A stretch of DNA of 64,000 nt. It comes from Vitis vinifera (Eukaryota; Streptophyta; Magnoliopsida; Vitales; Vitaceae). Numbering within the stretch: position 1 is the first letter of the stretch; the number at the start of each line of letters is the position of its first letter. The position numbers and the translations under genes are program-made. Under the pieces are notes generated by a model. It did not search any database and was not told the origin of the DNA. It was given only the letters and a program-made list of their open reading frames with translations. The stretch spans positions 4,165,001 to 4,229,000 of the forward strand of contig NC_081806.1 of assembly GCF_030704535.1 (NCBI RefSeq), written 5' to 3'. Positions 12,327 to 24,350 of this stretch are shown here, piece by piece.

Positions 12327-14264
12327 TTATTCATATGTCATTATTGGAGAAATATTAAGTTGTTTGTTTCTATATATTTTCTTCAAATCAATAAGCTAGT
12401 TATTAGGAAGTATGATGACGATTTAGAGTATGTTTGATAATAATTTTAAAAAATATTTTAATTTTTTTTTAACACTTGAATAATAAAAATTTTCAAGTGA
12501 AAAATGTCATAAACGTTTCTTAGAATCATATGACCAAATAAGCTCTTAATATCATTAAAAATATAATACAATTGGGTGGTATCTTCTAGTATTATCTATT
12601 TATACCATACTTGTCCCTTATTTCAATCAATCTCCGGCATCCAATGTAATATGAATAAGGAGGAAAAAGTGTTACTAACCATATTGAACCTTTTATGATA
12701 TCAATAATATTGATAAATGGAGGTCATATTAAAATAATAAATCAGGGGAACTATTAGCTGAAGGCTTATAAAATTACCATTTCAACATGTCATCAACAAG
12801 GCAATATTTTGATCTCTTAAAATTATCATGTTTTGATTAATGGAGTACATGTTTTTTATGTTGGCATTTCCCTAAAAACCAATGAAAGACTTTTAGTAGA
12901 AGCTCTCATTCCGATATCTTGTTTGTCATTCATGAGGTGTGCTAGATAAAAAAATAGTATACATGTGCAACAAAATGCAAGTATATCATGCAACCCATAA
13001 ATCATTGGTTTCTAAAGCACTACTTTTTCTCACTGATGGGATGCACTTAAAAATCGAGTTTTCTTTAGGCTATGTTTGGTTCTCAAAAAATTTAAAGGAA
13101 AATGCAAGAGAAAGAAAATACAAAGGAAAAACAGAGGAAAAGAAAAAGTGAAAGAAAATAAAAAAATAGATTAAAAGTTGATAAATTATTTTTTTTGTTA
13201 CTTCAAACTCATTTTATTTATTTTAACTTATCAATATAAAGATTAAATAATTTAAAAATACATAAGTTTTTAATTAGTTTTAATCATATTTGATTTTCTT
13301 TGATATTTTTTATAGGATAACCAAACATAAAAAAATCATTTTTCTTTACATTTTTTTTCTTTCCTTAGTATTTTTTGGGAACCAAACATAACTTTAAGAA
13401 AACACAAAATTGAAAATTGCTTTATATGGACTAGGGTAAATTGATGACCTTACCCTTGGTGAACCTAACCTTAGGCTTAACTTTTTTGATACACCCAAAA
13501 CCATATGGTGCACCCCAACTGCTCGATAAAATAAATTAATGCAAAATATGTAGGTTGAGTACGGACTACTAGGATAATAGAATTACCAACTCTCGTAGAA
13601 TTAATTTTTACTCCACTAAAAAGGATTAATTACATTTCGACATTTCATGAAAATTAAATTAAATTAATTAAACATCAATTGCCTTATCCATAGCATATAG
13701 TAACATTGCACAATGTTCCTTATAAATCGATATCCATAGTTCAAGTGAACTTTTGTTATTCATCAATAGAATTCTATCTTAAATTTTTTGAGTTATTTTT
13801 TTCTACGATATTCCTTAAGATAAATATCCAATTCTAAATTAATTAAATTACCATGATTATAAGTTAAACTTAATCATTAACTTCAGGATTACTCAAGGGA
13901 ATATATATAGTTATCTCATCACTCTAACGGAGGTACCTTATGCTATTAAATAATTATCTACGTAAATGAAGATAGAGGGTATATGACATATGATCACAAA
14001 TTAAAGCATGGAGTATTCTTAACAAAATATAGAATGCATTGATAGGTTCTTATAGTTCTACTATGAAAGTTAAAATTTGGGAAATAAAAAGTTATACAAT
14101 CAGCTGGAACATTTAGTATTCTTAACAATGTATCCATGAATCAGACAGTCTATGTTGCACATTCATCACCTCCGTACATTAAGGACTTGTTAGTTGCAAG
14201 AACGAATTAAATTCCCTCCTTGATTGGTTGCTAACTTGCTACAGTATATGGGTCGACCTATTCC
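12327..14264. other. Intergenic between repeat element and second subtilase
   Basis: No gene supported. 12335-12400 continues the flank seen left of the 8524 insertion. 13067-13391 is a MITE. About 13600-13735 is an inverted copy of the first subtilase's upstream flank (the complement of tatggataaagcaaact and neighbouring words). 14100-14264 is the 3' flank of the second subtilase. Confidence 0.45.
13067..13391. mobile_element. MITE with CTATGTTTGGTT ends
   Basis: Left end ggctatgtttggttctcaaa and right end ttgggaaccaaacataa are inverted repeats, flanked by cttta on both sides. The body is purine-rich on the left and AT-rich in the middle, with no coding capacity. Related copies lie at 51066-51370, 1-224 (right part) and near 32052 (left part). 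Confidence 0.6.
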
Positions 14265-16517
14265 TCATTCAAACTTAACAGCTATGGGGCTTCTAGCAGA
14301 GTGTGTAGCAGAAACCCATTTTAGGAACCCTTGAGCATATTGCTCGCCTGTGATAACCCCGGAGCTACTCCTCTTAAAGGTCACCGTATATGTCTTCTTC
14401 TGGTTCCTTTTGGTGAAATGGAGCTTATGTGGCTTCACAGTGACATCAACTCCTGGTGGTGCGGCAATGTGAACGGTGTAAGATGACGTTGGCTTGCCTA
14501 CATTTGTGACTGTCCTCTGAAACCTTCGGGCCTTAGATCTCAGTGCAATAGAAAATGAAGGATAGTTGAGTTGTGCTTCAGGTATGCTTGACTCCTCGGA
14601 GCATCTCACAGTGCGCAGCGTAATAAGTCCTACTTGCGTGTCATTGTAACCTAAACCGCATAAGTAGGGTATGTAGTCATCGGGTTGAATGTCATAAATG
14701 AGTCCCGGGTCATTTGCCCTTAATGGGTTGACATGGCCAGCACCAATAGCAAAGATACTAGCAGGATGTTCGGTTTGATCTAAAATGGGCGAATCTTTAA
14801 GGTTCAGTATATCTGCAGTAGTCATGATTGCAGACTTGATTGCAGCGGGTGACCAGTCAGGATGAGAGCTTTTGATCAAAGCTGCGACACCGCTGAGATG
14901 GGGGCAGGACATCGATGTACCGGATAACAGGTTGAATGTCAATTTTGAGGGGCTGTTGTTGTGTAAAGGAGTAGGCCATGCTGCTAGAATGTTCATTCCA
15001 GGACCAATAATGTCCGGTTTCAAAATCCCGGGGGTTGCCAAGCTTGGTCCTCTTGCAGAGAAGAAAATAACCTCCGGAGCTGATGGCTCTCCAATGATAG
15101 TCCCCTCAAATGCGATTGAAGCTGTAGGGTGTGATGTTGAACTTATATAGGCTTTGATACTCAAACCTGCAGAATAGCTCACGTGGGATGCCGGAAGAAC
15201 GTGCTCCAATGCAATCGTAGTTGAGCCAGCAAGATCGCTATTGGCTACAATCATGGCAACACCACCAGCTTGTTTCACGACTCGCCCTTTGTCTGTTATG
15301 CTTGTTTTCCCATCTGAGTCACAAAGAACTACCTTTCCTTCAACGTCAGCCACGTTCACTGTTCCTGCACTGCAAAAATAAGGTGAGTATACAAGAGGGA
15401 AAAATTCTGGAGGATAATCGCTAGGCTGGAAAAGTGATTCCCCATCAAATTTCTCCCCGTTCCCAAGCTTCACAGAAGCCCTTATGCTTCTGTCAATGGT
15501 GCTCGCACCCACAGTAAGAATCCATGGTGCGGCATTGCCAACCGAAGCACTGGTTGGACCATAATTCCCAGCAGAACAGCTCACCAAAATCCCCTTTCGA
15601 ATTGCCGCAAAAGCACCGACGGCAATTGCGTCGTCATAGAAAGGAGTAGATTTTTGACCTACGGAAACGGAAAGCACATCAACACCATCGGCAATGGCAG
15701 CATCAAATGCAGCTAATATATCAGCTCCGGCACAGCCCTCGTCGGTGCATATTTTATAAATCGCTAAGTGAGCACCAGGCGCAACGCCAGCGGCGGTGCC
15801 CTTGGCATTCCCAAGAACATTGGCGTGTTTCACAAAATTTCCAGCAGCAATGCTTGCCGTGTGGCTGCCGTGGCCCCCTTCATCAAATGGTGGCATTCCT
15901 TTACTCCCGCTTTCAAAATTTCTTGCACCAATGACCTTGTTACTGCAGCCGCCGGACTTGTTGAATTCACACAACCCAGTCCATTTAGCAGGTGGGGGTG
16001 GCATTCCTTCGTCCCCAAATGAAGGATGGCTCGGAAGTATTCCCGAGTCCATCACTCCAATTATAACCCCCTTCCCCAAGTTAGATCCTTTCCATAGCCC
16101 AGATCTCTTGTGCAAACCCAAGAAACTAGGACTATGCGTTGTATGCAAATGGTATATCTTTTCCGGCCTGGCCGAAACAAACCCTTCCTTGGCTTCCATT
16201 TCTTTAGCTTCTTCCTCCGTCAACCTGGCTGCAAAACCGGTGAGCACATTCCGATACGAATAAACCATGCGTTCTTGCTGTTTTGAGCTTGCGATACGCG
16301 CCGGCAAAAATGACTTGTACCAGCCCTCCAGATTCTCCGATTCTGCAAAAACTCCACCCTCCGGCTCCTTCAAATGGACAATATAGGTTTTTAGCCTACT
16401 TTCTCCTCCCTGATCACAAGCAATTGCAGGGGAGGATTTAGACATGAAAAAGAGAGCGAAAAGGAAGAGAACTCCCATGATTTGCAAAACTCCCCACCCC
16501 CACTTCTCCATGCACAT
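14265..16517 (-). CDS. Subtilisin-like serine protease, SBT1 type (second copy)
   Basis: Intronless, 750 residues from the first ATG. The ATG two codons later (16511) aligns with the start of the first subtilase (MEKWGW against MENKGC) and may be the true start. There is a signal peptide at about 10-33, an I9 propeptide at about 43-125, catalytic Asp157 (MDSG), His216 (GHGSHTAS), Asn318 (SAGNYGP) and Ser535 (GTSMSCPH), a PA insert, and a C-terminal Fn3-like domain ending SARSPIAVKFE. All catalytic residues are kept, so it is probably an active secreted protease. It is a diverged tandem paralogue of 1365-3632 in the same orientation, with a conserved 3' flank but no clear copy of that gene's TATA region. 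Differences around the Asp and His motifs and in the PA domain suggest a shifted specificity, which is inference. Confidence 0.95.
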   Translation of the reverse strand: MCMEKWGWGVLQIMGVLFLFALFFMSKSSPAIACDQGGESRLKTYIVHLKEPEGGVFAESENLEGWYKSFLPARIASSKQQERMVYSYRNVLTGFAARLTEEEAKEMEAKEGFVSARPEKIYHLHTTHSPSFLGLHKRSGLWKGSNLGKGVIIGVMDSGILPSHPSFGDEGMPPPPAKWTGLCEFNKSGGCSNKVIGARNFESGSKGMPPFDEGGHGSHTASIAAGNFVKHANVLGNAKGTAAGVAPGAHLAIYKICTDEGCAGADILAAFDAAIADGVDVLSVSVGQKSTPFYDDAIAVGAFAAIRKGILVSCSAGNYGPTSASVGNAAPWILTVGASTIDRSIRASVKLGNGEKFDGESLFQPSDYPPEFFPLVYSPYFCSAGTVNVADVEGKVVLCDSDGKTSITDKGRVVKQAGGVAMIVANSDLAGSTTIALEHVLPASHVSYSAGLSIKAYISSTSHPTASIAFEGTIIGEPSAPEVIFFSARGPSLATPGILKPDIIGPGMNILAAWPTPLHNNSPSKLTFNLLSGTSMSCPHLSGVAALIKSSHPDWSPAAIKSAIMTTADILNLKDSPILDQTEHPASIFAIGAGHVNPLRANDPGLIYDIQPDDYIPYLCGLGYNDTQVGLITLRTVRCSEESSIPEAQLNYPSFSIALRSKARRFQRTVTNVGKPTSSYTVHIAAPPGVDVTVKPHKLHFTKRNQKKTYTVTFKRSSSGVITGEQYAQGFLKWVSATHSARSPIAVKFE

Positions 16518-17591
16518 AGAATAATCAAAGGGCTAACGCTTTTTGTCGCTACATTGGCCTATGCCAATTTGTAAAGGAAGCCCATTCACAGAATAGTTCT
16601 TCAAACATCTGAAATGGATTATTTTTTAATATAATTAGAAAAGAACAAATGGTTACAGAGATATGAATTAGCAACTGAATCTTATTAAGCTTTTAATTAC
16701 CTTTCTAATCCACACATATTCGGTGGAAAATAAAGTAACTGTTCAATTAATAACGCAAGTTTCACTAATAGCATGGGTTTTGCCATTTTATTTTTTTATT
16801 AATGAGTTCAATTAATTAGCTAATAAAAATAACCGATGTGTTAATTTGTAATTAATTTTTAATTTGGGTTGGACTCAAGAAAAAGGAAAAAGTCAAACCA
16901 AATTAAATTTGACAAATTTATCCCCATGCCCTCTATTGATTATATGAAGAATGTCTAAATATATATTGAATGAAAAATTTTATTGAAATAAAGAAATTTG
17001 GGTTTTGTGAGAAAATGTTGTTGGAAATAATCTTCTGTTTTAAGAAGGAAAACGTTTTTTTTATTGTTTAAAAAGAAAATAATTTTTAAATTCTAAAAAC
17101 AATTTTTCCAAAATTGGTTTTTAAAATAAGTTATTTTTATAACAAATTTAAAATATTTTTTTAGTATTTTAATACACCAATAAAAACATAGAAAATATTT
17201 TGAAAACTTTTAGATCATATATAAATACACGTTATTGTCATAAAGAATGGATTTTAATTAAGGAAAAAAATAGTCAATATTGGGAAGGAAATGATTTTAA
17301 AATAGTTTTTTATTTTTAGTAATAAAATAGTTTTAAAAAAACATTTTTAGTATATTATTAATCGAAAACAATTTTTTTTTTAAGGGTTTGTTCCTGAAAC
17401 AATTTATTTTTTAAAATAAAATCAATTTGTAATATTTTTAAGCAAACAGAAGCCCAAGCCCAAGACCAAGCCCAAATCAGGAGCCTAGTTTAGGCCCAGA
17501 GAGGGATGGATTCTTCCAGAGACTAGTGTGAGGTCACCTGAAAAACGAGAAAAAAAAAATGGAATGAAAAAAAGGAAAGAGTAGAAAAAAG
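16518..17591. other. Divergent intergenic region between subtilase and CCS
   Basis: Holds both promoters. It is AT-rich from 16.6 to 17.44 kb, with oligo-T and oligo-A runs. A short CCAAGCCC-type repeat (agcccaagcccaagaccaag, 17451-17470) lies just before the CCS transcript and is probably in or near its 5' UTR. No clear TATA box was picked out for either gene. Confidence 0.4.
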
Positions 17592-20500
17592 ATGCTCGTA
17601 AGGGCAGTCGCGACGGTCACAACCGCGGTAGCAGTCACTGCTCTGCCAGTTGCGTATGCCTACGCATCATTCTCTCCATCTTCCTCTTCTTCATCGTCTT
17701 CGTCTCAGGTCTCCAAGACCCTAAATCTGTCGTTCCTCTCTCAACCGCATCGCCCACGCCTTGTCGGAACTGCTACTCACCCTCCCTCCGCCCTCCGGAT
17801 GGACGCTTCTTCGACCAACCACACTTCCTCCTCCCAGGTACAGTTTCATTTCATGGGGTTTTCCCTTTTTTCTTTTTTCATGTCTCATTTTTATTTTCCT
17901 CTGTTGAAATTCCTTCGTTTGACTTGCAGAACGATGTCGTTTTGCCGGAGCTCCTGGTGAGTTTGGTACTCTGCTGAGTCTTGAATTGGTAGTTGATTCA
18001 TATGGCTTATTTTGAAATTATTTTGTGGAAGCTGCTGTATTTTTCGAGTCATTGTAGTTGGTAATTGTTGAGCCCATTGCAAATTGTAGCAGTTTGCCTT
18101 TTCCTGTGCGGTGTTGTCATTTAGCATGTTTTTATTGGAAAATGAAAACTATTGCAAAAATAGAATCAGAGGAGGACCTTGATTTCTGAATTACCTTGAT
18201 TTTCAGTGATTTCCTGTTTTTAGATTTCTGAATTATATATCTAAGGAATGACATTTGCTAGAGTTATATCGTTTGCTTTCTCATCCATTTTAGTTCAGCT
18301 TATTGAACTAGTAACCAAATATATCTGGTAATGGTGCTTTGTCTATCTATTGTATTTCTGAAGTTTATTGGTAGATAACTCTATTTAGATACCAGGAATG
18401 TGCACCAACATCTATTTTCTTAAAACAAGTTGGAAGATCATATTTTAGTGAGTCAATAATGAACATTATTTTTGTGCCCTTGAGGCCTGGCTCACGTGGT
18501 AAATGGTTAGTGGGTTTATGGGAGGTTCTAGGTTCAAGTCCCAATAGGGACAAAAAGGAAAAAAATAATAATGAACATTATTTTGTTGTTCCAAAATGGC
18601 CATGCTCTAGATTGATTAAGCTCAAAAGAATTATTTGGTGGGTAAAAATTCTGCACTGAGGTTTTATATCTTACAGCATGTGAGAACATTTGGAAAGGAT
18701 AACTTAAGGGTAGTTGAGATTAGGAAGCAGTTGATATGCATTTCTTTGTTATCCCAAAACTTGGGTGGAGGATTGTGAACCAGTCTGTTGACCTCAGGTT
18801 TGGTGTTTGGGAAGTTATTTTGGTGTTCATTACTATTGTATGGACTACTCCCTCCTCTCAAACCTGTCAAGTGGTGTATGGGTTTGGAAGGGAATTCGTG
18901 AAAGGCTATATTGGCCATAGTGTTCACTGTATAATGAAGGTGGACTCAGGATTTGATATTTCAGCTGATCTTTCAGCGCCCAATGTGGATGGGATTTGAG
19001 TTGAAGTGAGTTCAACAAATTTTTCCTAACATAGAGCAATCAAATGGAAGTTGTGAAGTCTTAGCTGCAGAAAGATAGCTTTCCACTCTAAGAGAGGAAA
19101 TGGTTTTAGGAGTACAAAGCTCAGATAAATAAGGACAAGATAAAGTAGTATAGTGACGATTGATTGGTCACTTGGAGATCCCATAATGACGTTTTCAGGA
19201 AATAGAGACCAGGTTCTGAGGATGTAGTCTCCATAGTGAACAGTTCATGAAAGCAATCTATGTTTCAGCAGTGACCTGCTTACTTTCTTGGCTAGTGCTT
19301 TGGGAGTTGCGAAAATCAACATTGACTCAACATTTGAAAGTATTAGAAGACCTGCACCATAGTTTTATTTGGAGCACTGAGGATGATTGCATACTTAAGT
19401 CTCTCTCTTCTTTGGGTTTTTTTTTTCCCCATCTTTTAAGATTTCCAAAATCCCATGTTACATGGGTTTGGGTGCAGGCATGTATCTTCATCACTAGTAA
19501 CATCTTGACTTGTAAATTTTGATGTTTTTGTATCTGATTATTCATTTATTTTGCAATTCCTTAATGATTGATGCTTATGTGGATTTAATCTTGCTGAGCT
19601 CAGCTGATTTTAAATCATTTACTAGAATTATTTATTGCCTAACTATCAAATTCTTCTTGAGTTTTAATGATGTAAATTAGGTACCTCTGATGAGGATGAT
19701 ATTCTGAACTTTTGGTATTGGTATGATAACAGACAGAGTTTATGGTGGATATGAAGTGTGAAGGCTGTGTTAATGCCGTAAAGAATAAGTTGCAAACCAT
19801 CAGTGGTAGGTGATAGTTCTAGTGAGTGATTGTCCAAATATCAAATATTTCTAAATGGTTCATTTATCATACTGTAGTCATTTTCCTTATTGTTTCTTTC
19901 CTTTTTTCCCCCTCAGGAGTTAAGAATGTTGAGGTTGACTTGAGCAATCAAGTAGTCAGGGTTCTCGGTTCTTCACCTGTGAAGACCATGGCTGATGCTT
20001 TGGAACAGACTGGACGAAATGCCCGATTAATTGGCCAAGGGATCCCTGAAGGTTCTTGAACTATCACTTGGGCTATTGTTATGCAAATTAGCTTCTGTAG
20101 TCTTATTGATTTATAATTTCTTTGTTAATTTTTCTTGAGCAAAGGCATGACATGTGGATATTCAACCTCATTTTGGGAGAATGTTACTTGCTCTATTGCT
20201 ATGACACACTAAATTTTTAAAGCTATGATTAGATAGAGACAGAGCAACCTCTGAGGGCACTGTTTTTGGTGTCTCCTCTATACTTAATATACGACTTTTC
20301 TCTACCTATCAAAAAAAAAAAAAAAAAAAAGATATAGACAGAGTAACCTTTTAGTTCAAGCTTGAGTAGAATTTTGACATCTTAACATTGAGTTAAAAAG
20401 GGTTGTGAGTTATTAATTTTTTCTTCTTTTTTTTAACTCCAATTCCTTTAGTTTTTCCAAACTAAAAATTTCCGGCCTTTTACATGTAGCCAGGGTTTGA

Positions 20501-23500
20501 GAAAGGTTATCCTGAAGGAAGTTTACATCTTAGGATGGTGAAGAAGGAAATATATTCCCACCTCAACTTCCATGACAATAGTAACCATAGCATGATATTA
20601 TTGGTTCACCTACTGTGTTTAGGATGCTAAAACTCAATTTCAGTGCTTTGCGGTAGACTGAATGTATAATGACTAAAGACAGCAAAAGAAAATTCAAACT
20701 CATTCTAAGATGGCAAGTGTCTCTGAAGCCATAATCAAATTTGAATTTCAGTGCTTTGCCATCCTTCAAAAAACTGTGCTTTTCAACCATCTTTTGCTGA
20801 TTTTGTGCATTCAAATTAAACCTAGAATTCATGTTAAGGACATTCATTTTTCCTTCAATCATCATTTAGTTCTACATTTCGGTAAGTTCTTTTTTGCTTA
20901 AAAATCCTGATAACTGGTTGTTACTACATTTATGTATTTTGGTGTTTTTACACTTGCCATGAGCATGCACTAGAGCAGCTACAACTTGTTTGCTTTTGTC
21001 AATAAGGGCTTCTCTTTTATTTCAGCATGAATATGTCTACCTGCTTTTATAAGTCCTAAAAAGAGTGAGGGTCCTTTATGTGATGTTAGAAAATCTTAGA
21101 TCATGCAAAAGGGAAACTCTTTGGAAGAAGGTCATAAGGAGGAAATATGGGGAGGAAGAAGTGGGGTGGCATTCATATGAGATGAGAGACTGTAATGAGG
21201 TTTGGTTATGGAAAACTATAAGAAAATAGTGGGATCTCTTTAACTCAAAAGTCTCCTTTGCAATGGGTAATGGGAGCAGAGTGAAGTTTTGGAAATATAA
21301 ATGTAGTGAGGAGCCTTTAAGTGTGATATTCTGATTTTTTTTTTTTTTTATTTTATTTATTTATTTTTGATAACCGAGGAACCTTCAATGACCAAACTCT
21401 TAAGACTTTCCATGGGGACCCAAACCTTGGGGTGCTGACCGTCCCACAACAATCATCATCGGGTAAATTTAGGGTATCATCAGTGGTAGAAATCGAACCC
21501 AGGACCATGTGCTACTTAGTGGGACCACACTTCCCAATGTTCGCCCTAACCAACTGGGCTACCTTGACGGATATATTTTGATCCTTGTTTGCCTTAATCG
21601 GATCAAAAGAAGTGTAGGCAACAGATTTATGGGCGCAGAGGAGGGAAGGAGAAGATTGGAACTTCTATTTTGCAAGGAATTTGAATGATTAAGAGTTGGA
21701 TGTCATGGAGCGTTTCCTATTTAAACTCCTGGGATAGTCAATGAATAGGGATGAAGAGGATAAAGTAGTTTGGAAGGGTGACAACAAAGGGAAGTTCTCT
21801 ATAAGGCACGTTATTCTCTTTTGGAGACAGATTGTGTTATCCCTATCCCATTAGGGATAATTTGGAACTCCCGAATCCCTTTGAAGGTGAGCTTTTTCAC
21901 TTGAGAGACTTATTGGGGTAACATGTTGACTTTGGACCAGCCTTAAAGAAGAGGTTTGTTTTTAGTCAATAGGTGTGCTTTGTGTATAGAGGAGGTAGAA
22001 TCCATTGATCGCATTCTTCTTCATTGTGATAAGGCTAGGATTTTATGGCAGTTGGTGTTTTCTTCATTTGGTATTCCTTGGGTTATTTCCTCAGTTAGGG
22101 AGACTCTCCTAAGATAGCATGGCTTTTTCATAGGTAGAAGGTGAAAGGAGGTTTGGAGAGCTGCTTTCTTATGTATTTTCTGGACTATTTAGAAGGAAAG
22201 AAACTGAAAATTCTTTGACAATGAGGAGATGTCAAATCAAAGACTCAAAAGCACTTTCCTTAATAATCTATCTTCGTGGATTATGGTGTATATAGATGGA
22301 GGCACTATGCCTCCAATTGGTTTTGTAGATTGGTTGGGTTTTTGTTGAAAGAGGGAGTAGTTTTTATTTCCCCTCTTGTTTTTTTGTTTTACCTCTTGGC
22401 TTTCATTGTATATGTCTTGTGTACTCTCGTGCACTAGTTGTGCTTTTTAAGGCATTCTCTTATTTATCAAAAAAGAAAAAAATCTCAGATCATGCATCCA
22501 GCATGAACTTGCACTTGGTCAATCAATATAGTTCATTCACTTCTGTGTTTGATGGCTTTCAGTTCTCTTACAAAAATAATCAGAGTTCGCAATTCATTGA
22601 CCCCTTGCTATCGTTCTGTAGATTTTTTGGTTTCTGCTGCTGTTGCTGAATTCAAAGGTCCAGATATTTTCGGTGTGGTTCGCTTGGCTCAAGTGAATAT
22701 GGAATTGGCTAGGATTGAAGCCAGCTTTAGTGGGTTGTCTTCAGGGAAACATGGGTGGTCTATAAATGAATTTGGTGATCTCACAAGAGGTGCAGCAAGC
22801 ACTGGTAAAGTGTTCAATCCAACAAACAAAGGAACGGATGAGGAGGTTTGCTCTGACTTATGCCTTTTATCCAAATTTTTTATGTTTCTACAGTTTTATC
22901 TCAAATTTGTTGATAGTTGCAACTTACAACCAGTATCTCCTTTTTCTAATCATTAGTTGATGGCCATTATGCATGGAAAGCACAGTTTTCAACCTGCAAG
23001 TAATGAATGATAGTTGAAATGGAGGAACACAGACAACCTTGCCTTTGGTCTTGACTCTCCCCCAACTCCTTCATTTTCCTTCCCTCTCTGTGCTTTCAGC
23101 CTGCAAGTAATCAATGATAGTTGAAATCACAAAGACAGCCTTGTCCTTAGTCATGGTCAAAGACCATGACCCAACACCTATTGCCATCTCCTGATCCCCT
23201 GCTCCCCTTATCCATCTTCATATGGAAATTAATTATTTAAGGTGATCCTTTTGGGTGTGTTTTGGTGATTCATAGGATAGCTACATCCTTTGGCAGGTAA
23301 TTTCACATTCAACAATACCTATTGGGAGAGTATATTGAAGTGTCCAGGGCTATAATATTGCCTCAAGTTGTTGAGAACACAGAGTTGCTAGTAGATATGA
23401 ATGATTGGTTGCTCCATAGATTACTTGACCCTAGAAACATTAGTGTTTATCACTATCATCTCATTTCCATTTTTTGTATGGATGTGAAAAACATATCTTG

Positions 23501-24350
23501 GAAGTAGAGCAATGAGTAATGCTCACGGAATAGTGCCTACTGGAAAACATGCTTATATAATTTCCTTTTGATATATTTAGACTGGCTTGTATCATGTTGG
23601 CTTAAGCACTCATGTCTGGACTGCTCTTAATACCTGAAATTTGAAAGCACTTAATCACACCACAGATTGCCCAGTTTTTCTGTCCACTTCCCCTCCCAAT
23701 GTAGTATGAATAAGCAATGAAGATTGGTAGATTCCTATCCCCTCCTTCTGGATTTGAGCATGATCTTATAGAATAAGTGAATGAAAGTTTTCTCCTGCAA
23801 TAACCATTTTTATTCCAAAAATCCAAAGAAAAATGGCTGAAGTTTGGTTACATAAATACATCTTTCCTCGTACTCCTGTGGAATTATCATTACCAAACTA
23901 CACGAAGCATTTTACTTATTTTGTGCAAGTTATCTTACAAAAGATTACAAATCGGTCTTTTCACTTTTTATTGAACTTCATTTCTTTCATCAATTTTGCA
24001 ATTTTTACAAATATGTGTAAGCATTTTTTGGTGATAATATAGTCATTCCTAAGTAGTCAAATTTTAACTTTTTTTATTTTTTTTAGCCTCTTGGTGACCT
24101 GGGAACACTGGATGTGGATGAGAATGGTGAAGCCTTCTTCTTGGGTGTCAAGCAGAACCTGCGGGTTGGTGTTCTAATTGGACGGGCTGTAGTGGTATAT
24201 GGAACTGAAGATAAATCAAATCCAGGTGTTGCAGCTGCAGTGATTGCTAGAAGTGCTGGGGTTGGTGAGAACTACAAAAAGATTTGCCTGTGTGATGGAA
24301 CCACCATATGGGAATCAACTAACTCAGATTTTGTCGCCAGCAAGGTTTGA
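17592..24350 (+). CDS. CCS: Copper chaperone for superoxide dismutase, plastid-targeted
   Basis: Six exons: 17592-17837, 17930-17956, 19733-19805, 19917-20051, 22622-22845 and 24087-24350, all with GT-AG introns and consistent phases. They sum to 969 nt, 322 residues, like known plant CCS (about 320). Residues 1-66 are Ser/Ala-rich without acidic residues, a likely chloroplast transit peptide; the Met at 70 could start a cytosolic form. Domain I is Atx1-like with MKCEGC (98-103), a copper site. Domain II resembles Cu/Zn-SOD (AEFKGPDIFGVVRLAQ, then GDLGTLDVDENGEA). Domain III carries the CxC copper-transfer motif CLC at 302-304. It delivers copper to, and oxidises the disulfide of, Cu/Zn-SOD in cytosol and plastid. 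Introns 2 and 4 are enlarged by retroposons (18475, 20251, 21108). Converges with the Nudix gene. Exon borders were found by eye. Confidence 0.93.
18475..18566 (+). mobile_element. Short tRNA-derived SINE in CCS intron 2
   Basis: A body of about 90 bp with box A-like tggctcacgtgg (about 18488-18499) and box B ggttcaagtcc (18531-18541), ending in an A-rich tail. It is flanked by a 20-bp duplication aataatgaacattattttgt (18455-18474, with one extra t, and 18567-18586). Confidence 0.75.
20251..20329 (+). mobile_element. 5'-truncated LINE tail in CCS intron 4
   Basis: About 60 bp of LINE 3' UTR-like sequence (ggtgtctcctctatacttaa) ends in about 20 A. It lies between two copies of agatagagacagagcaacct (20231-20250 and 20330-20349, two mismatches). 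This is the signature of target-primed reverse transcription. Confidence 0.75.
21108..22479 (+). mobile_element. Truncated L1-type LINE in CCS intron 4
   Basis: Translated pieces match the C-terminal part of plant L1 ORF2 (after the reverse transcriptase, the zf-RVT region): LWKKVI, WLWKTIRK, MGNGSRVKFWK, KVVWKGDNKGKFS and CV..CVEEVESIDRILLHCDKARILW-like words in changing frames. A 3' UTR and an A-rich tail (aaaaaagaaaaaa) follow. It is bounded by 16-17-bp duplications aaatcttagatcatgca (21091-21107) and aaatctcagatcatgca (22480-22495). The element is 5'-truncated and decayed, with several stops and frame changes, and is interrupted by a SINE at 21335-21569. Confidence 0.8.
21335..21569 (-). 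mobile_element. tRNA-derived SINE nested in the LINE
   Basis: On the minus strand it starts ccgtcaaggtagcccagttgg (box A tagcccagttgg, about 21548-21559), then box B gggttcgattt (about 21490-21500), a tRNA-unrelated body, and an A-rich tail seen as the T-run at 21335-21350. Imperfect duplications gatattctga (21325-21334) and gatatattttga (21570-21581) flank it. Confidence 0.75.
22983..23165. repeat. Short tandem duplication in CCS intron 5
   Basis: The words cctgcaagtaatgaatgata and gttgaaat, followed by acagac or agacagcc, occur at about 22988-23040 and again at about 23093-23145, a spacing of about 106 bp. Confidence 0.6.

Noticed and set aside
18485-18545. Possible tRNA gene in CCS intron 2
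   Set aside because: Box A and box B are present but stems do not pair, an A-rich tail follows, and a 20-bp target duplication surrounds it, so it is a SINE.
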